This document shows positions 1-6,985 of a DNA stretch of 24,813 bases, piece after piece. Under the pieces are notes generated by a model, which did no database searches, had not been told where the DNA came from, and was given only the letters and a program-made list of their open reading frames with translations. This stretch comes from an uncultured Bacteroidota bacterium (GTDB lineage: Bacteria; Bacteroidota; Bacteroidia; Chitinophagales; Chitinophagaceae), in assembly GCA_946887345.1 (NCBI GenBank), contig CAMPKR010000003.1:1-24813 (forward strand), given 5' to 3'. Both the position numbers and the translations under genes were made by a program. How positions within the stretch are numbered: the stretch's first letter is position 1; each line of letters begins with the position of its first letter.

Positions 1-2
1 GT

Positions 3-566
3 GTAGATGAGATGATGTCATTACCATATAATGTGAAGATGCAGACTGAACGGGAAGGTGAGTGGACAGATATATGGATAGGAGATGTAAATGAACAAAA
101 CCAGATGATCTGGCAACCACCGATGAACGGTGGCGGAGACTCTGTGAAGGCGCTTGACAGCGTATTCAACTTTTCGTTGCGCGAGCTGGGCTGGGTGAAT
201 TGTGATGTATTCTATGAATACAATAACCCAAAGACTACGATCACAGTTACAACACTAAACAATCCCGGTGCCATGGCTACCTACCTGGGAGGTACCGGTG
301 AAACATTTGTGCTATTCTGTGCCCAGGGTGAGAACGTAGTGGCACAGCTCTACACACCCGCTGGAATCAACACCGTGAAAAGTTATGATGAAACGATGCC
401 GATAGGAGTGACAGGTCGTTTATTTGCTTTCTCTATAAAAGACGGTAAATGTTATATGGCTAAACAGGATGTGACGATAAGCGCGAATATGATGAGCACG
501 TTGAGCCTGGCCGAGGTGACAGAGGAGGTTTTGGCTGATGAAATAGAGGCGCTGGACAGCTATTAG
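3..566 (+). CDS. C-terminal part of an envelope protein, paralogue of the next gene (5' end outside window)
   Basis: The reading frame is open to the window's first base, so the ATG pair at 12/15 is probably internal and the gene starts upstream. The visible 188 residues have no recognisable enzyme motif. They align over about 135 residues with the C-terminal part of the protein at 874-1821. Shared blocks are GWVNC / GWLNC, TLNNPGAMAT / LTNNPGDMAT, a TFxxFC segment, and GRLFAFSIKD / GKLVAFSIKD, so the two are tandem duplicates that have diverged strongly. The neighbour has a lipoprotein signal, so this one is probably also an outer-membrane or periplasmic lipoprotein, but its N-terminus cannot be seen. 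Function is unknown. A strong hairpin terminator at 605-636 ends the transcript. Confidence 0.8.
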   Translation, partial: VDEMMSLPYNVKMQTEREGEWTDIWIGDVNEQNQMIWQPPMNGGGDSVKALDSVFNFSLRELGWVNCDVFYEYNNPKTTITVTTLNNPGAMATYLGGTGETFVLFCAQGENVVAQLYTPAGINTVKSYDETMPIGVTGRLFAFSIKDGKCYMAKQDVTISANMMSTLSLAEVTEEVLADEIEALDSY

Positions 567-604
567 GCTTAGTATTAAAGAATAGAGATTGATTTTTGGT
601 TTAG

Positions 605-636
605 AAGTCGGCATTGAAGACCAATGCCGACTTTTT
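605..636 (+). terminator. Rho-independent terminator after the first envelope gene
   Basis: A perfect 12-bp stem (605-616 with 622-633), a 5-nt loop, and a T run through 636. It lies 39 bases after the stop codon at 564-566. It separates the two tandem paralogues, so they are probably transcribed independently. Confidence 0.88.
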
Positions 637-873
637 CTGTGTTAAGAAAACCCTAAATCTGCTTGTTTCAGGGGGGAATGAGGATAAAAAATATGCAATT
701 AACCCCAAAGGTGGGAGATGTTTTATTCGTCTTAGTAGTAGATTTGGTTCATAAGGCGGTAATATCAGTATTCTTTCTTTCAGCCTTTAGAAAAGAATAT
801 GGAAACATCTCAAAGCAGGGCGGATTGCCGAAAAGCCGCAACAGAGTAGGCATATTAATTAAACGTATATTCT
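637..873. other. Intergenic leader before the lipoprotein gene
   Basis: About 240 bases without a gene I can support. It should hold the promoter of the gene at 874. A TTTG at 743-746 could be a -33 element, but no convincing TAnnTTTG -7 box follows at the right distance. I see no riboswitch-like fold or repeat. Confidence 0.5.
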
Positions 874-1821
874 ATGAAAAGGCTATTGATCTTAGGTTTG
901 GCAACGTCAGTGCTGTTTACGGCTTGTAAGAAGAGCGAGTCGGTACAGGTTCAGGTCCCTGCATACATAAGTGATGCAAACACATTTGTTCAGAAGTTTG
1001 GTCCGCAGAAGCAGTATCATGCTATGTCGACCTCTGAGCTCCCCAAAACGATAACACTAGACAACGGAACGAAAATAACAGTGCCCGCCGCAGCTATACA
1101 GATGAACGGCAACTATATAGCCGGTAATTTAACCGTGGAGGCACTGGAGTTTCTCAAACGTAGCGACATAATACTTGGCGGGGTGAATACCAACCATATT
1201 GACGGCTCACCGATTGAGTCGAAAGGTATGCTGTCGATAGATATTATCCAAAATGACAAAAAAGCTGACCTGGCGCTGCAAAACCTGATGAATGTATCTA
1301 TACCCTCGGTAAACGGCGGGTATGTAAAGATCATAGGCGGCAATGCTAATGCTGACGGACAGGGCCAGATGGCATGGGGACCACAGATGATAGATTCCAT
1401 TAACTCTGACGGCAGCAGCTATAGTTTCCAGACTATGATGATAGGCTGGCTGAACTGCGGTAGCTATTTCGCCCATCAAAACAGCATCACTACAATTAAG
1501 GCCATGCTGACCAATAACCCGGGTGATATGGCAACGAGCCGCGGCCAGACAGGACACACGTTTGCCTACTTCTGCCCGAAAGGCAGCAACGTGGCGCTAC
1601 AGCTTTATGGTACAGGAAGTGCCAACGAAGTAAGTTCTAAGGTCAGCGCAGTGCCCATGAATATAGAAGGAAAACTGGTAGCTTTTAGTATAAAAGACAA
1701 CAGGTTCTACTATTCAGAAGGGACAATTGTATCGGGCCAGAAAAACCTGGAGGTGCTTAACCTGGCGGAAACAGATGTGGCAAGCCTGATAAATAAGATC
1801 AAAGAATTGAATACCTACTAA
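874..1821 (+). CDS. Putative surface lipoprotein of unknown function
   Basis: 315 residues. The N-terminus is a lipoprotein signal: MKR, a hydrophobic stretch, then a lipobox ending at Cys18 (LFTAC), followed by KKSES. The start at 874 gives this complete signal. Residues about 50-130 carry a pattern common in secreted Bacteroidota proteins, in which a Gly-rich turn (DNGTKITVPAAA) is followed by 'G..I.GNLTVEALE' and 'SKGMLSIDI'; I read it as a beta-sandwich-like N-terminal domain, without certainty. The C-terminal half (about 180-315) is the domain shared with the upstream gene. No catalytic motif is visible. It is probably monocistronic, since terminators lie before it (605-636) and after it (1847-1877). 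Confidence 0.85.
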   Translation: MKRLLILGLATSVLFTACKKSESVQVQVPAYISDANTFVQKFGPQKQYHAMSTSELPKTITLDNGTKITVPAAAIQMNGNYIAGNLTVEALEFLKRSDIILGGVNTNHIDGSPIESKGMLSIDIIQNDKKADLALQNLMNVSIPSVNGGYVKIIGGNANADGQGQMAWGPQMIDSINSDGSSYSFQTMMIGWLNCGSYFAHQNSITTIKAMLTNNPGDMATSRGQTGHTFAYFCPKGSNVALQLYGTGSANEVSSKVSAVPMNIEGKLVAFSIKDNRFYYSEGTIVSGQKNLEVLNLAETDVASLINKIKELNTY

Positions 1822-1846
1822 CACACACGCAAATAATAGTACCAAG

Positions 1847-1877
1847 AAGGGAATGATTTTTCATTCCCTTACTTTTT
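1847..1877 (+). terminator. Terminator hairpin between convergent genes
   Basis: A perfect 10-bp stem (1847-1856 with 1861-1870), TTTT loop, then ACTTTTT. It follows the lipoprotein gene. The stop codon of the opposite gene (1869-1871) lies inside it, so it may act in both directions. Confidence 0.82.
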
Positions 1878-2486
1878 GTATTTCCAGTGACGGCTTTTGC
1901 CTTCAGAGATCCATTCCATGGCAGTAGCCAGGCGTTTGTCGCGGGTTGCCTCTGTTTTTGCTTCCTCCAACCACTCAATATATTCATTTCTTGCACTAGG
2001 GCTGAAAGCTTCAAAGGCAGCAGCGGCCTTTTTGTTCCTTTTAAGCGCAGTCTCGAGATAGGGTGGCGTTTTGCCGGATTTTTTTGCCTGAGCTTTTTTG
2101 GGAGCTACAGGCATTTTTATGCCTGCGTCGTTCAGCTTCATGGCCTCTTTTATATATTCCTTAATAATTTTATCGGAGGGCAGATCGTCCCTGGATGTAA
2201 CCTTACCGAAGCTGCCCATAGAGGTTTTGCCGATAGTATTGAGCACTCCATGCGGATCTTCCATTAGGGTAGCCTTAAAGAAGCCAAAGCTGCAATGTTG
2301 TTTGAAAGAGGCCATGGAACAAAGGATAGCCCCTTTATAGTCAAAGTGGGGAAAGCCCCATTTTATGGTTTCCTCGCAGGCCGGGCAGGCAGCATGCACC
2401 AGTTTCCGAAGGTGAGAAAGGATAGGCTGGGCAAAGTCGGCTGATTTGGCTATGTAGAGGTCGATGCGTTGGTCGGTCTTTGGCAT
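1869..2486 (-). CDS. DUF1801 / YdeI-OmpD-associated family protein
   Basis: 205 residues, cytoplasmic, no signal peptide. Residues about 15-115 fit a DUF1801 domain: an N-terminal helix, 'CPACEETIKWGFPHFDYKG', then FxFFKA and a 'SFGKVTSRDDLPSD' segment. Residues about 140-203 fit the OmdA/YdeI C-terminal domain: a PPYLETALKRN start, 'FSPSARNEYIEWLEEAK', 'TRDKRLATAMEWISEGK' and a terminal WKY. This two-domain layout and length are typical. The biochemical role of the family is not established; E. coli YdeI has been linked to envelope stress and antimicrobial tolerance. It stands alone, convergent with the lipoprotein gene and divergent from the peptidase gene. Confidence 0.88.
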   Translation of the reverse strand: MPKTDQRIDLYIAKSADFAQPILSHLRKLVHAACPACEETIKWGFPHFDYKGAILCSMASFKQHCSFGFFKATLMEDPHGVLNTIGKTSMGSFGKVTSRDDLPSDKIIKEYIKEAMKLNDAGIKMPVAPKKAQAKKSGKTPPYLETALKRNKKAAAAFEAFSPSARNEYIEWLEEAKTEATRDKRLATAMEWISEGKSRHWKYKK

Positions 2487-2553
2487 GGCTGATGCTTTTT
2501 GTAATACTACAAATTTAAGCCGATCGCGGGTTCTTCAAAATTGCCTTTTGGCC

Positions 2554-2583
2554 TTGACTTTCTTTAATTCCGCCGTACCTTTT
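2554..2583 (+). promoter_or_regulatory. Bacteroidota-type promoter of the isoaspartyl peptidase gene
   Basis: TTG at 2554-2556, a spacer of 19, then TACCTTTT at 2576-2583, matching TAnnTTTG at 7 of 8 positions (a G follows at 2584). The -7 box ends only 5 bases before the ATG at 2589, so transcription would start at or next to the start codon and the mRNA would be almost leaderless. Confidence 0.5.
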
Positions 2584-2588
2584 GGGAT

Positions 2589-3596
2589 ATGAAACATCTG
2601 ATCATAATACTACTGATGCTGGCCGGCCATACAGCCAATGCCCAGAAATATGTGCTGGTGATACACGGCGGTGCGGGGTCGCTAAAACCCGGAATGGTGT
2701 CGGCCGAGCGAGAGAAGGCCTATAATAAAGGACTACAGAATGCCCTGGATGCCGGAGAGAAGATACTGGAGAAGGGCGGAACTGCGCTAGATGCAGTGGA
2801 GGCGGCTATAAAGGTTCTGGAAGATGATTCCCTTTTCAATGCTGGCCGTGGGGCCGTATTTACGAGCGAAGGGAGGAATGAGCTGGATGCATCCATAATG
2901 GACGGCAGGACACTGAAGGCCGGTGCCGTGGCCGGTGTGACCACCGTGAAGAACCCGATAACAGCAGCGCGGACGGTGATGGAGAAAAGTCCGCACGTGC
3001 TGATGGCAGGTAAGGGAGCGGAAAAGTTTGCTCAGGAGAAAGGATGCACTATAGTTTCGCCTTCTTATTTCCGCACAGAGGAACAATACAGGAGCCTGCA
3101 GAACGTGAAGCGTTCGGAAGCAGAGAAAAGATCAGATAAGGGGAAAGGCATGCTGGGCCAACCTGAAAACCGCGATTGGAAATATGGTACTGTAGGTGCT
3201 GTTGCCCTGGATATGAGCGGTAACCTGGCGGCGGGGACCAGTACCGGTGGCATGACCAATAAGTCCTTTGGCAGAATAGGAGACAGCCCGATAATAGGAG
3301 CCGGTACCTATGCCGACAACAAGACTGCAGCTATCAGCTGCACGGGTTGGGGAGAATATTTTATACGCCTTGTGATGGCTAAGAGCATCTGCGACAGGGT
3401 GGAGCTAGCGGGCATGAGCCTGGAGGAAGCTGCCGGGGAAATGATGATGCATAAACTGCCTGAGCTGGGCGGGGACGGCGGCATGATAGGGCTGGACAGG
3501 AAGGGGAATATAGTGAGCTACTTTAATACCGCAGGAATGTTCAGGGCTTATGTGAAGAGTAACGGGGATAGTGAAGTTAGAATGTATAAGGATTAG
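2589..3596 (+). CDS. Secreted isoaspartyl peptidase / L-asparaginase (Ntn hydrolase)
   Basis: 335 residues. A signal peptide (residues 1-19, ending TANAQ) sends it to the periplasm. The rest is a plant-type asparaginase/isoaspartyl aminopeptidase, which removes isoaspartyl residues from dipeptides and/or hydrolyses asparagine. The precursor self-cleaves before a threonine; here this is Thr201 in YGTVGAVALD. Relative to E. coli IaaA as I remember it (Thr179, Thr197, Arg207, Asp210, Thr230, Gly231), every site is present at a constant offset: Thr201, Thr219, Arg229, Asp232, Thr252, Gly253. The oxyanion-side motif VIHGGAG (24-30) and DASIMDG are also present. It is followed directly, perhaps co-transcribed, by a DUF6624 gene. 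Substrate preference cannot be read from the sequence. Confidence 0.94.
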   Translation: MKHLIIILLMLAGHTANAQKYVLVIHGGAGSLKPGMVSAEREKAYNKGLQNALDAGEKILEKGGTALDAVEAAIKVLEDDSLFNAGRGAVFTSEGRNELDASIMDGRTLKAGAVAGVTTVKNPITAARTVMEKSPHVLMAGKGAEKFAQEKGCTIVSPSYFRTEEQYRSLQNVKRSEAEKRSDKGKGMLGQPENRDWKYGTVGAVALDMSGNLAAGTSTGGMTNKSFGRIGDSPIIGAGTYADNKTAAISCTGWGEYFIRLVMAKSICDRVELAGMSLEEAAGEMMMHKLPELGGDGGMIGLDRKGNIVSYFNTAGMFRAYVKSNGDSEVRMYKD

Positions 3597-3597
3597 G

Positions 3598-4554
3598 TTG
3601 AAGAAGGTGAGTCTCATACTTTCATTCATGCTTTTCTGGCAGATCACATCGTGGTGTCAGAGAGATGTGCTATTTGATCTTGACTATTGCAAAAACCTTT
3701 ACAGGGCCGACTCTTTTCACAGTATAAAAAGCTATGACAGCGCTCTGCGCTACTATCGCGACATTGCTTATTCCAACTCAGTATTCAGGGAGGACAGGAC
3801 GATGTATGTGAGCATATTTGAGTGCTTCAGAGGGAAGGGACAACTGGACAGCGCTTTTTATTTTGTGCATCGGGCTCTGGAGTACGGACTTCACTGCCTG
3901 GTCGACAACCCCACTGGTCAATGTGAAATCGGTCCGGGATACCTGGTGTTTGATAAGAAGCGGAATGACCTACTTGCCAGGATGTACCGCGAGAATAACC
4001 GGGTGAATAGCTTCGACAGCTCATTGTACAAGCAGATAAAAGCAATGATTGATAATGATCAGGCTGCCAGGCTAACAGATGATAACCTTGGTGATGCGAC
4101 TGGGCTGAACCGGGATAGTCTTTATGGGGCACTGCGGCAAGTAGACGGCCTCAATACAATGAACACCAAGGCGATTATACATAAACACGGGTGGCCAGGA
4201 TATCATAAGTTGGGAGCAACAGGGGATAATGCTCTATGGGCGCTTGTGCAACACGCAGACCAGGATGTGGCCTTCCAGGAGTATGTGCTGAAGCTAATAG
4301 AGGCTTCTATCCTTGAGAATAATACGAACAGAAGGAACTACGCATATTTGTATGACCGGATATGTGTGAACAAGGGACTTCCGCAGGTATTTGGCACACA
4401 GGCCGACAGAAATGCTGATGAAATACGGCCACACCCGCTAAGAGACAAACAGAATGTAAACTACTACCGGCATGCCTGCGGCCTCGAAAGCATGGAAGCA
4501 TATTTTGAGTATTTCAGAAGGCGATCTAGTAACAAAAATAAGAGGGGGAAATAG
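3598..4554 (+). CDS. Exported DUF6624-family protein
   Basis: About 318 residues. The open frame extends back to a GTG at 3571, overlapping the peptidase by 26 bases. I prefer the TTG at 3598, one base after the peptidase stop, because it gives a standard signal peptide (MKKVSLILSFMLFW... ending near WCQ); GTG 3571 or 3607 remain possible. The C-terminal half carries the DUF6624 signature: a DNxxxL-like region, HGWPG, a glycine, WALVQHAD, 'FQEYVLKLIE', 'YAYLYDRICV', then GLPQVFGTQ and a closing 'NVNYYRHACGLESMEAYFEYF'. The N-terminal part (about 20-110) is helical and resembles a degenerate tetratricopeptide segment. The function of DUF6624 is not known. The tight spacing suggests translational coupling to the peptidase gene. 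Confidence 0.82.
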   Translation: MKKVSLILSFMLFWQITSWCQRDVLFDLDYCKNLYRADSFHSIKSYDSALRYYRDIAYSNSVFREDRTMYVSIFECFRGKGQLDSAFYFVHRALEYGLHCLVDNPTGQCEIGPGYLVFDKKRNDLLARMYRENNRVNSFDSSLYKQIKAMIDNDQAARLTDDNLGDATGLNRDSLYGALRQVDGLNTMNTKAIIHKHGWPGYHKLGATGDNALWALVQHADQDVAFQEYVLKLIEASILENNTNRRNYAYLYDRICVNKGLPQVFGTQADRNADEIRPHPLRDKQNVNYYRHACGLESMEAYFEYFRRRSSNKNKRGK

Positions 4555-4576
4555 GATGACGAATGTATCAAAAATA

Positions 4577-4600
4577 AAGGCCTCACAGTTGTGAGGCCTT
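4577..4600 (-). terminator. Terminator of the Cys/His-rich mini-protein gene
   Basis: A perfect 10-bp stem (AAGGCCTCAC with GTGAGGCCTT) and a 4-nt loop. Read on the minus strand the stem is followed by TATTTTTG, a U-rich tail. On the plus strand the tail is poor, so it mainly serves the minus-strand gene, although the plus-strand DUF6624 gene also ends just before it. Confidence 0.8.
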
Positions 4601-4614
4601 ATACGTTGTGCTTT

Positions 4615-4920
4615 TTATCCGTGGTATATCTTATTCTTCTTACGATGAGAAACGCACCGGTGTGCGCAGCAGTGGTGATATCTGTGGCCATGGCGATGAT
4701 AGCGGGCATGTGCACGATGATGCCTGCGCTCGTGACGGCAGCTGTGGCAATGATTGCGGCAGCTATGACTGCAATGCCTGCTGTGTCCGTAATATGCATT
4801 TCCTTTGTTAACCTGTATTGTGGTTGCCGGGGTATTCCTGGTTTCAGACTGTGCTTGTGCCTTTGCACCGAATAGGGTGAAAAGGGCAATCATCAATACT
4901 GCAAGGATTCTTACTTTCAT
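4615..4920 (-). CDS. Small exported Cys/His/Arg-rich protein
   Basis: 101 residues. A clear signal peptide (MKVRILAVLMIALFTLFGAKAQAQ, about 1-24) is followed by a short polar linker. The last 61 residues hold 17 His, 7 Cys and 11 Arg, in spaced motifs such as HSRHCSHSC, RNHCHSCRH, RYHRHGHRYHHCC and HRCVSH. No family is recognised. The density of Cys and His in a periplasmic or extracellular chain suggests binding of a transition metal (Cu, Zn, Ni) or another soft ligand; this is inference. The frame is chosen over two overlapping open frames because only this one has a signal peptide and a matching terminator (4577-4600). It stands alone. Cysteines in an exported protein could also form disulfides. 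Confidence 0.68.
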   Translation of the reverse strand: MKVRILAVLMIALFTLFGAKAQAQSETRNTPATTIQVNKGNAYYGHSRHCSHSCRNHCHSCRHERRHHRAHARYHRHGHRYHHCCAHRCVSHRKKNKIYHG

Positions 4921-4937
4921 ACTTCTGTTTTTATGTT

Positions 4938-5008
4938 TATTGAATAATTACTCGTTTAGACTACAGCATGCACAAATAGTTTAAACCACACTCTCGTTTT
5001 ATTCAATA
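4938..5008. repeat. Spaced inverted repeat in the leader of the Cys/His-rich gene
   Basis: TATTGAATAA (4938-4947) and its exact complement TTATTCAATA (4999-5008) flank 51 bases, with CTCGTTT repeated directly at 4951-4957 and 4993-4999. It lies 18 or more bases upstream of the minus-strand start at 4920. It could be a leader fold or operator, but the arms are AT-rich and short. The rest of the 4921-5062 spacer shows no other feature. Confidence 0.3.
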
Positions 5009-5062
5009 GCTGCACCGGAGACTGTTACTAATCTTCCGGGAGATAAATTTACAGATATAAAT

Positions 5063-6907
5063 TTAGCCGCCAAGTTTTTTTATGGCTTTTATTATGTCCA
5101 CTCCTTTTTTGAGAACGGGGGCAAAAAGGTCGCCTTTTTTCTCGAGGCGCTTAAATATGTTCTTGATGTTATAGTCCCCTGGGGAGATGCCCGGCTTAAC
5201 CTCCTTCCAATCGAGTGGGGTAGAAACGGGTGCTCCGGGCTTGGGGCGGGCACTGTAAACAGAGGACAAGGTCTGTCCCGGGCGGTTTTGAAGGTAGTCA
5301 ATGTAAATATTGTCGTTGCCTCTTTTCTTTAAGGAACGTTCGAGGCTGGTGAAGCCCGGAAGCTGTTCCTGTGCCAGGATGGCTATCATGTGTGCAAACT
5401 CGCGTGCCTGCTCATAGGTATATTTGGCAGCAAGGGGTACGTAGACGTGGAGGCCGGTAGCGCCGGACGTTTTGCAGTAGGATGGGCAACCAGCGGTTTC
5501 CAGTATATCGTGAATGACATGAGCAGTCTCCACCACCTGGTCGAAGGTGTTGTTATCGGAGGGGTCGATATCCATCACTATATAATCAGGATGATCCGGA
5601 GCCTGGACTTTGGAATTCCACGGATTGATCTCAATGCAACCGAGGTTGGCCATGTAGATAAGCGTGGGCTTATTGTTGCATACGATATAGTTTATCTCTT
5701 TGTCGGCGCTTTCTGAGAACATTTTATAAGTATCTACCCACTCCGGAGCCTGGTCGCCGGCATCTTTCTGAAAAAAGCCTTCGTCCTTGAGGCCATTGGG
5801 TGTGCGGCGGAGGGATTCGGGTCGGTCCTTTAGATACTTTCCTATGTACTTGTATATTTTGTCGTAGTACTCAATGAGGTCACCCTTGGTAAAACCCTCG
5901 TCGGGCCAGAAGATTTTATCCAGATTGGAGAGCTTTAATTTCCTGCCGCCGATTGTTTGTTCTTTATCCATGATCTCTTCTTTGCTTTTTGAAGGTTTAG
6001 TGGCCTTTCTATCCTGTTCGGTATTTACTTCTTCAGATTCCTTGTCTATGCGCAGTCCCATGAAGACCGGATGCCTGCGGATACCATCACTGGTAATCTC
6101 TGTAAATTTAAGATTGCAAACCAACTCTGGACGTAGCCAGGTGACCTTGCCGTTAACGGGTATTTTGACATCGAAGGGTGAATCATCGCTTTTATACTGC
6201 TGCATAAGTTCGTATACCTCCTTCAGCATCTTGTGATTGAAGCCGGTTCCTGTATGACCGATGTAAGTAAGTTTTCCCTTGTTGTACATGCCCAGTACAA
6301 GAGCGCCGAAGTACTTTCTTCCGCCGCGGGGAACGGTGTAACCGCAGATAATGGCTTCTTCTGTTTGTACCTGTTTTATCTTCAACCACTCGTCCGTGCG
6401 GCGGCCTTCATAGTATTTGCTGTTGGCTTTTTTTGCAATCATTCCTTCAAGTCCGTGTTTGCCTGTGACTTCGAAAAATTCTATTCCCTTTTCTTTTACG
6501 TGATCACAATAGCGAATGATATCGTTATTGGCGGGTAATATTTTTTGAAGGGCTTCTTTGCGTGCTAATAATGTCTTTTGTTCAATTGACTTTCCGTTGA
6601 TCTGCAAACAGTCGAAGACGTAGTATACCAGGTGGGTTGTAGAGGGGTTGAATTGCTGGAGAAGTTGGAAATTTGGCTTTCCGTTCTCATCGAGGGCAAC
6701 AATCTCTCCGTCTATAATTGCTTTCTTTTTTATTTTTTTGAGGGCTTCATATACGTCAGGATACTTTGCTTCAAAAGAAAGGCCATTTCGGGAATAAAGA
6801 CGGGTGTTTTCTCCATCCAGTTCGCAGACAGCACGGTAGCCGTCCCATTTTATTTCAAACACCCAATCAGCACTGTCGAAAGCTGCATCGTGCAGCTTAG
6901 CCATCAT
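5063..6907 (-). CDS. ligD: LigD, ligase and polymerase part (3' part of a split ligD)
   Basis: 614 residues from ATG 6907, holding two of the three LigD domains. The ATP-dependent ligase domain (about 1-290) has the AMP-accepting lysine in EIKWDGYR (Lys20), then IIDGEIV, YYVFDCL, LEGMIAKK, WLKIK, and an OB-fold segment with RPELVC and RRHPVF. The primase-polymerase domain (about 318-605) has FWPDEGFTKGDLI, metal-binding Asp446 and Asp448 in VMDIDPSD, SGATGLHVYVPL and the late YIDYLQN. It seals and fills broken DNA ends with Ku. The same frame stays open upstream of 6907 and encodes a conserved lead-in ending EFITP before MMAKL, so 6907 is probably not the natural start: the frame joins the upstream phosphoesterase frame at the A9 tract (6977-6985). 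Confidence 0.9.
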   Translation of the reverse strand: MMAKLHDAAFDSADWVFEIKWDGYRAVCELDGENTRLYSRNGLSFEAKYPDVYEALKKIKKKAIIDGEIVALDENGKPNFQLLQQFNPSTTHLVYYVFDCLQINGKSIEQKTLLARKEALQKILPANNDIIRYCDHVKEKGIEFFEVTGKHGLEGMIAKKANSKYYEGRRTDEWLKIKQVQTEEAIICGYTVPRGGRKYFGALVLGMYNKGKLTYIGHTGTGFNHKMLKEVYELMQQYKSDDSPFDVKIPVNGKVTWLRPELVCNLKFTEITSDGIRRHPVFMGLRIDKESEEVNTEQDRKATKPSKSKEEIMDKEQTIGGRKLKLSNLDKIFWPDEGFTKGDLIEYYDKIYKYIGKYLKDRPESLRRTPNGLKDEGFFQKDAGDQAPEWVDTYKMFSESADKEINYIVCNNKPTLIYMANLGCIEINPWNSKVQAPDHPDYIVMDIDPSDNNTFDQVVETAHVIHDILETAGCPSYCKTSGATGLHVYVPLAAKYTYEQAREFAHMIAILAQEQLPGFTSLERSLKKRGNDNIYIDYLQNRPGQTLSSVYSARPKPGAPVSTPLDWKEVKPGISPGDYNIKNIFKRLEKKGDLFAPVLKKGVDIIKAIKKLGG

Positions 6908-6972
6908 TGGGGTAATAAATTCATTGTATTTGCTGCTGACTTTACGATCTATAGTTTCTACCGCTTTAGTAT

Positions 6973-6985
6973 TTACTTTTTTTTT
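6973..6985 (-). other. A9 tract with slippery A AAA AAG and adjacent TAA at the ligD frame break
   Basis: On the minus strand the phosphoesterase frame reads ATA AAA AAA AAG TAA. Nine A residues (plus-strand T run 6977-6985) contain the heptamer A AAA AAG, the classic -1 slip site known from E. coli dnaX, and the zero-frame stop follows directly. Slipping back one base enters the ligase frame, which is open from here. I see no strong downstream hairpin and no Shine-Dalgarno-like stimulator upstream, so a true one-base deletion, transcriptional slippage or a sequencing error are equally possible. Confidence 0.8.

Noticed and set aside
663..929. Plus-strand open frame from a TTG before the lipoprotein gene
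   Set aside because: It overlaps the lipoprotein's signal peptide in another frame, has no recognisable domain or signal, and only a weak start.
4591..4875. Plus-strand hydrophobic frame opposite the Cys/His-rich gene
   Set aside because: The Val/Ala/Met pattern is what the complement of His/Cys/Arg codons gives. It would start inside the terminator hairpin.
4599..4889. Second minus-strand frame over the Cys/His-rich gene
   Set aside because: It lacks a signal peptide and starts inside the other gene; Ala/Ile-rich runs reflect the same biased DNA in a shifted frame.
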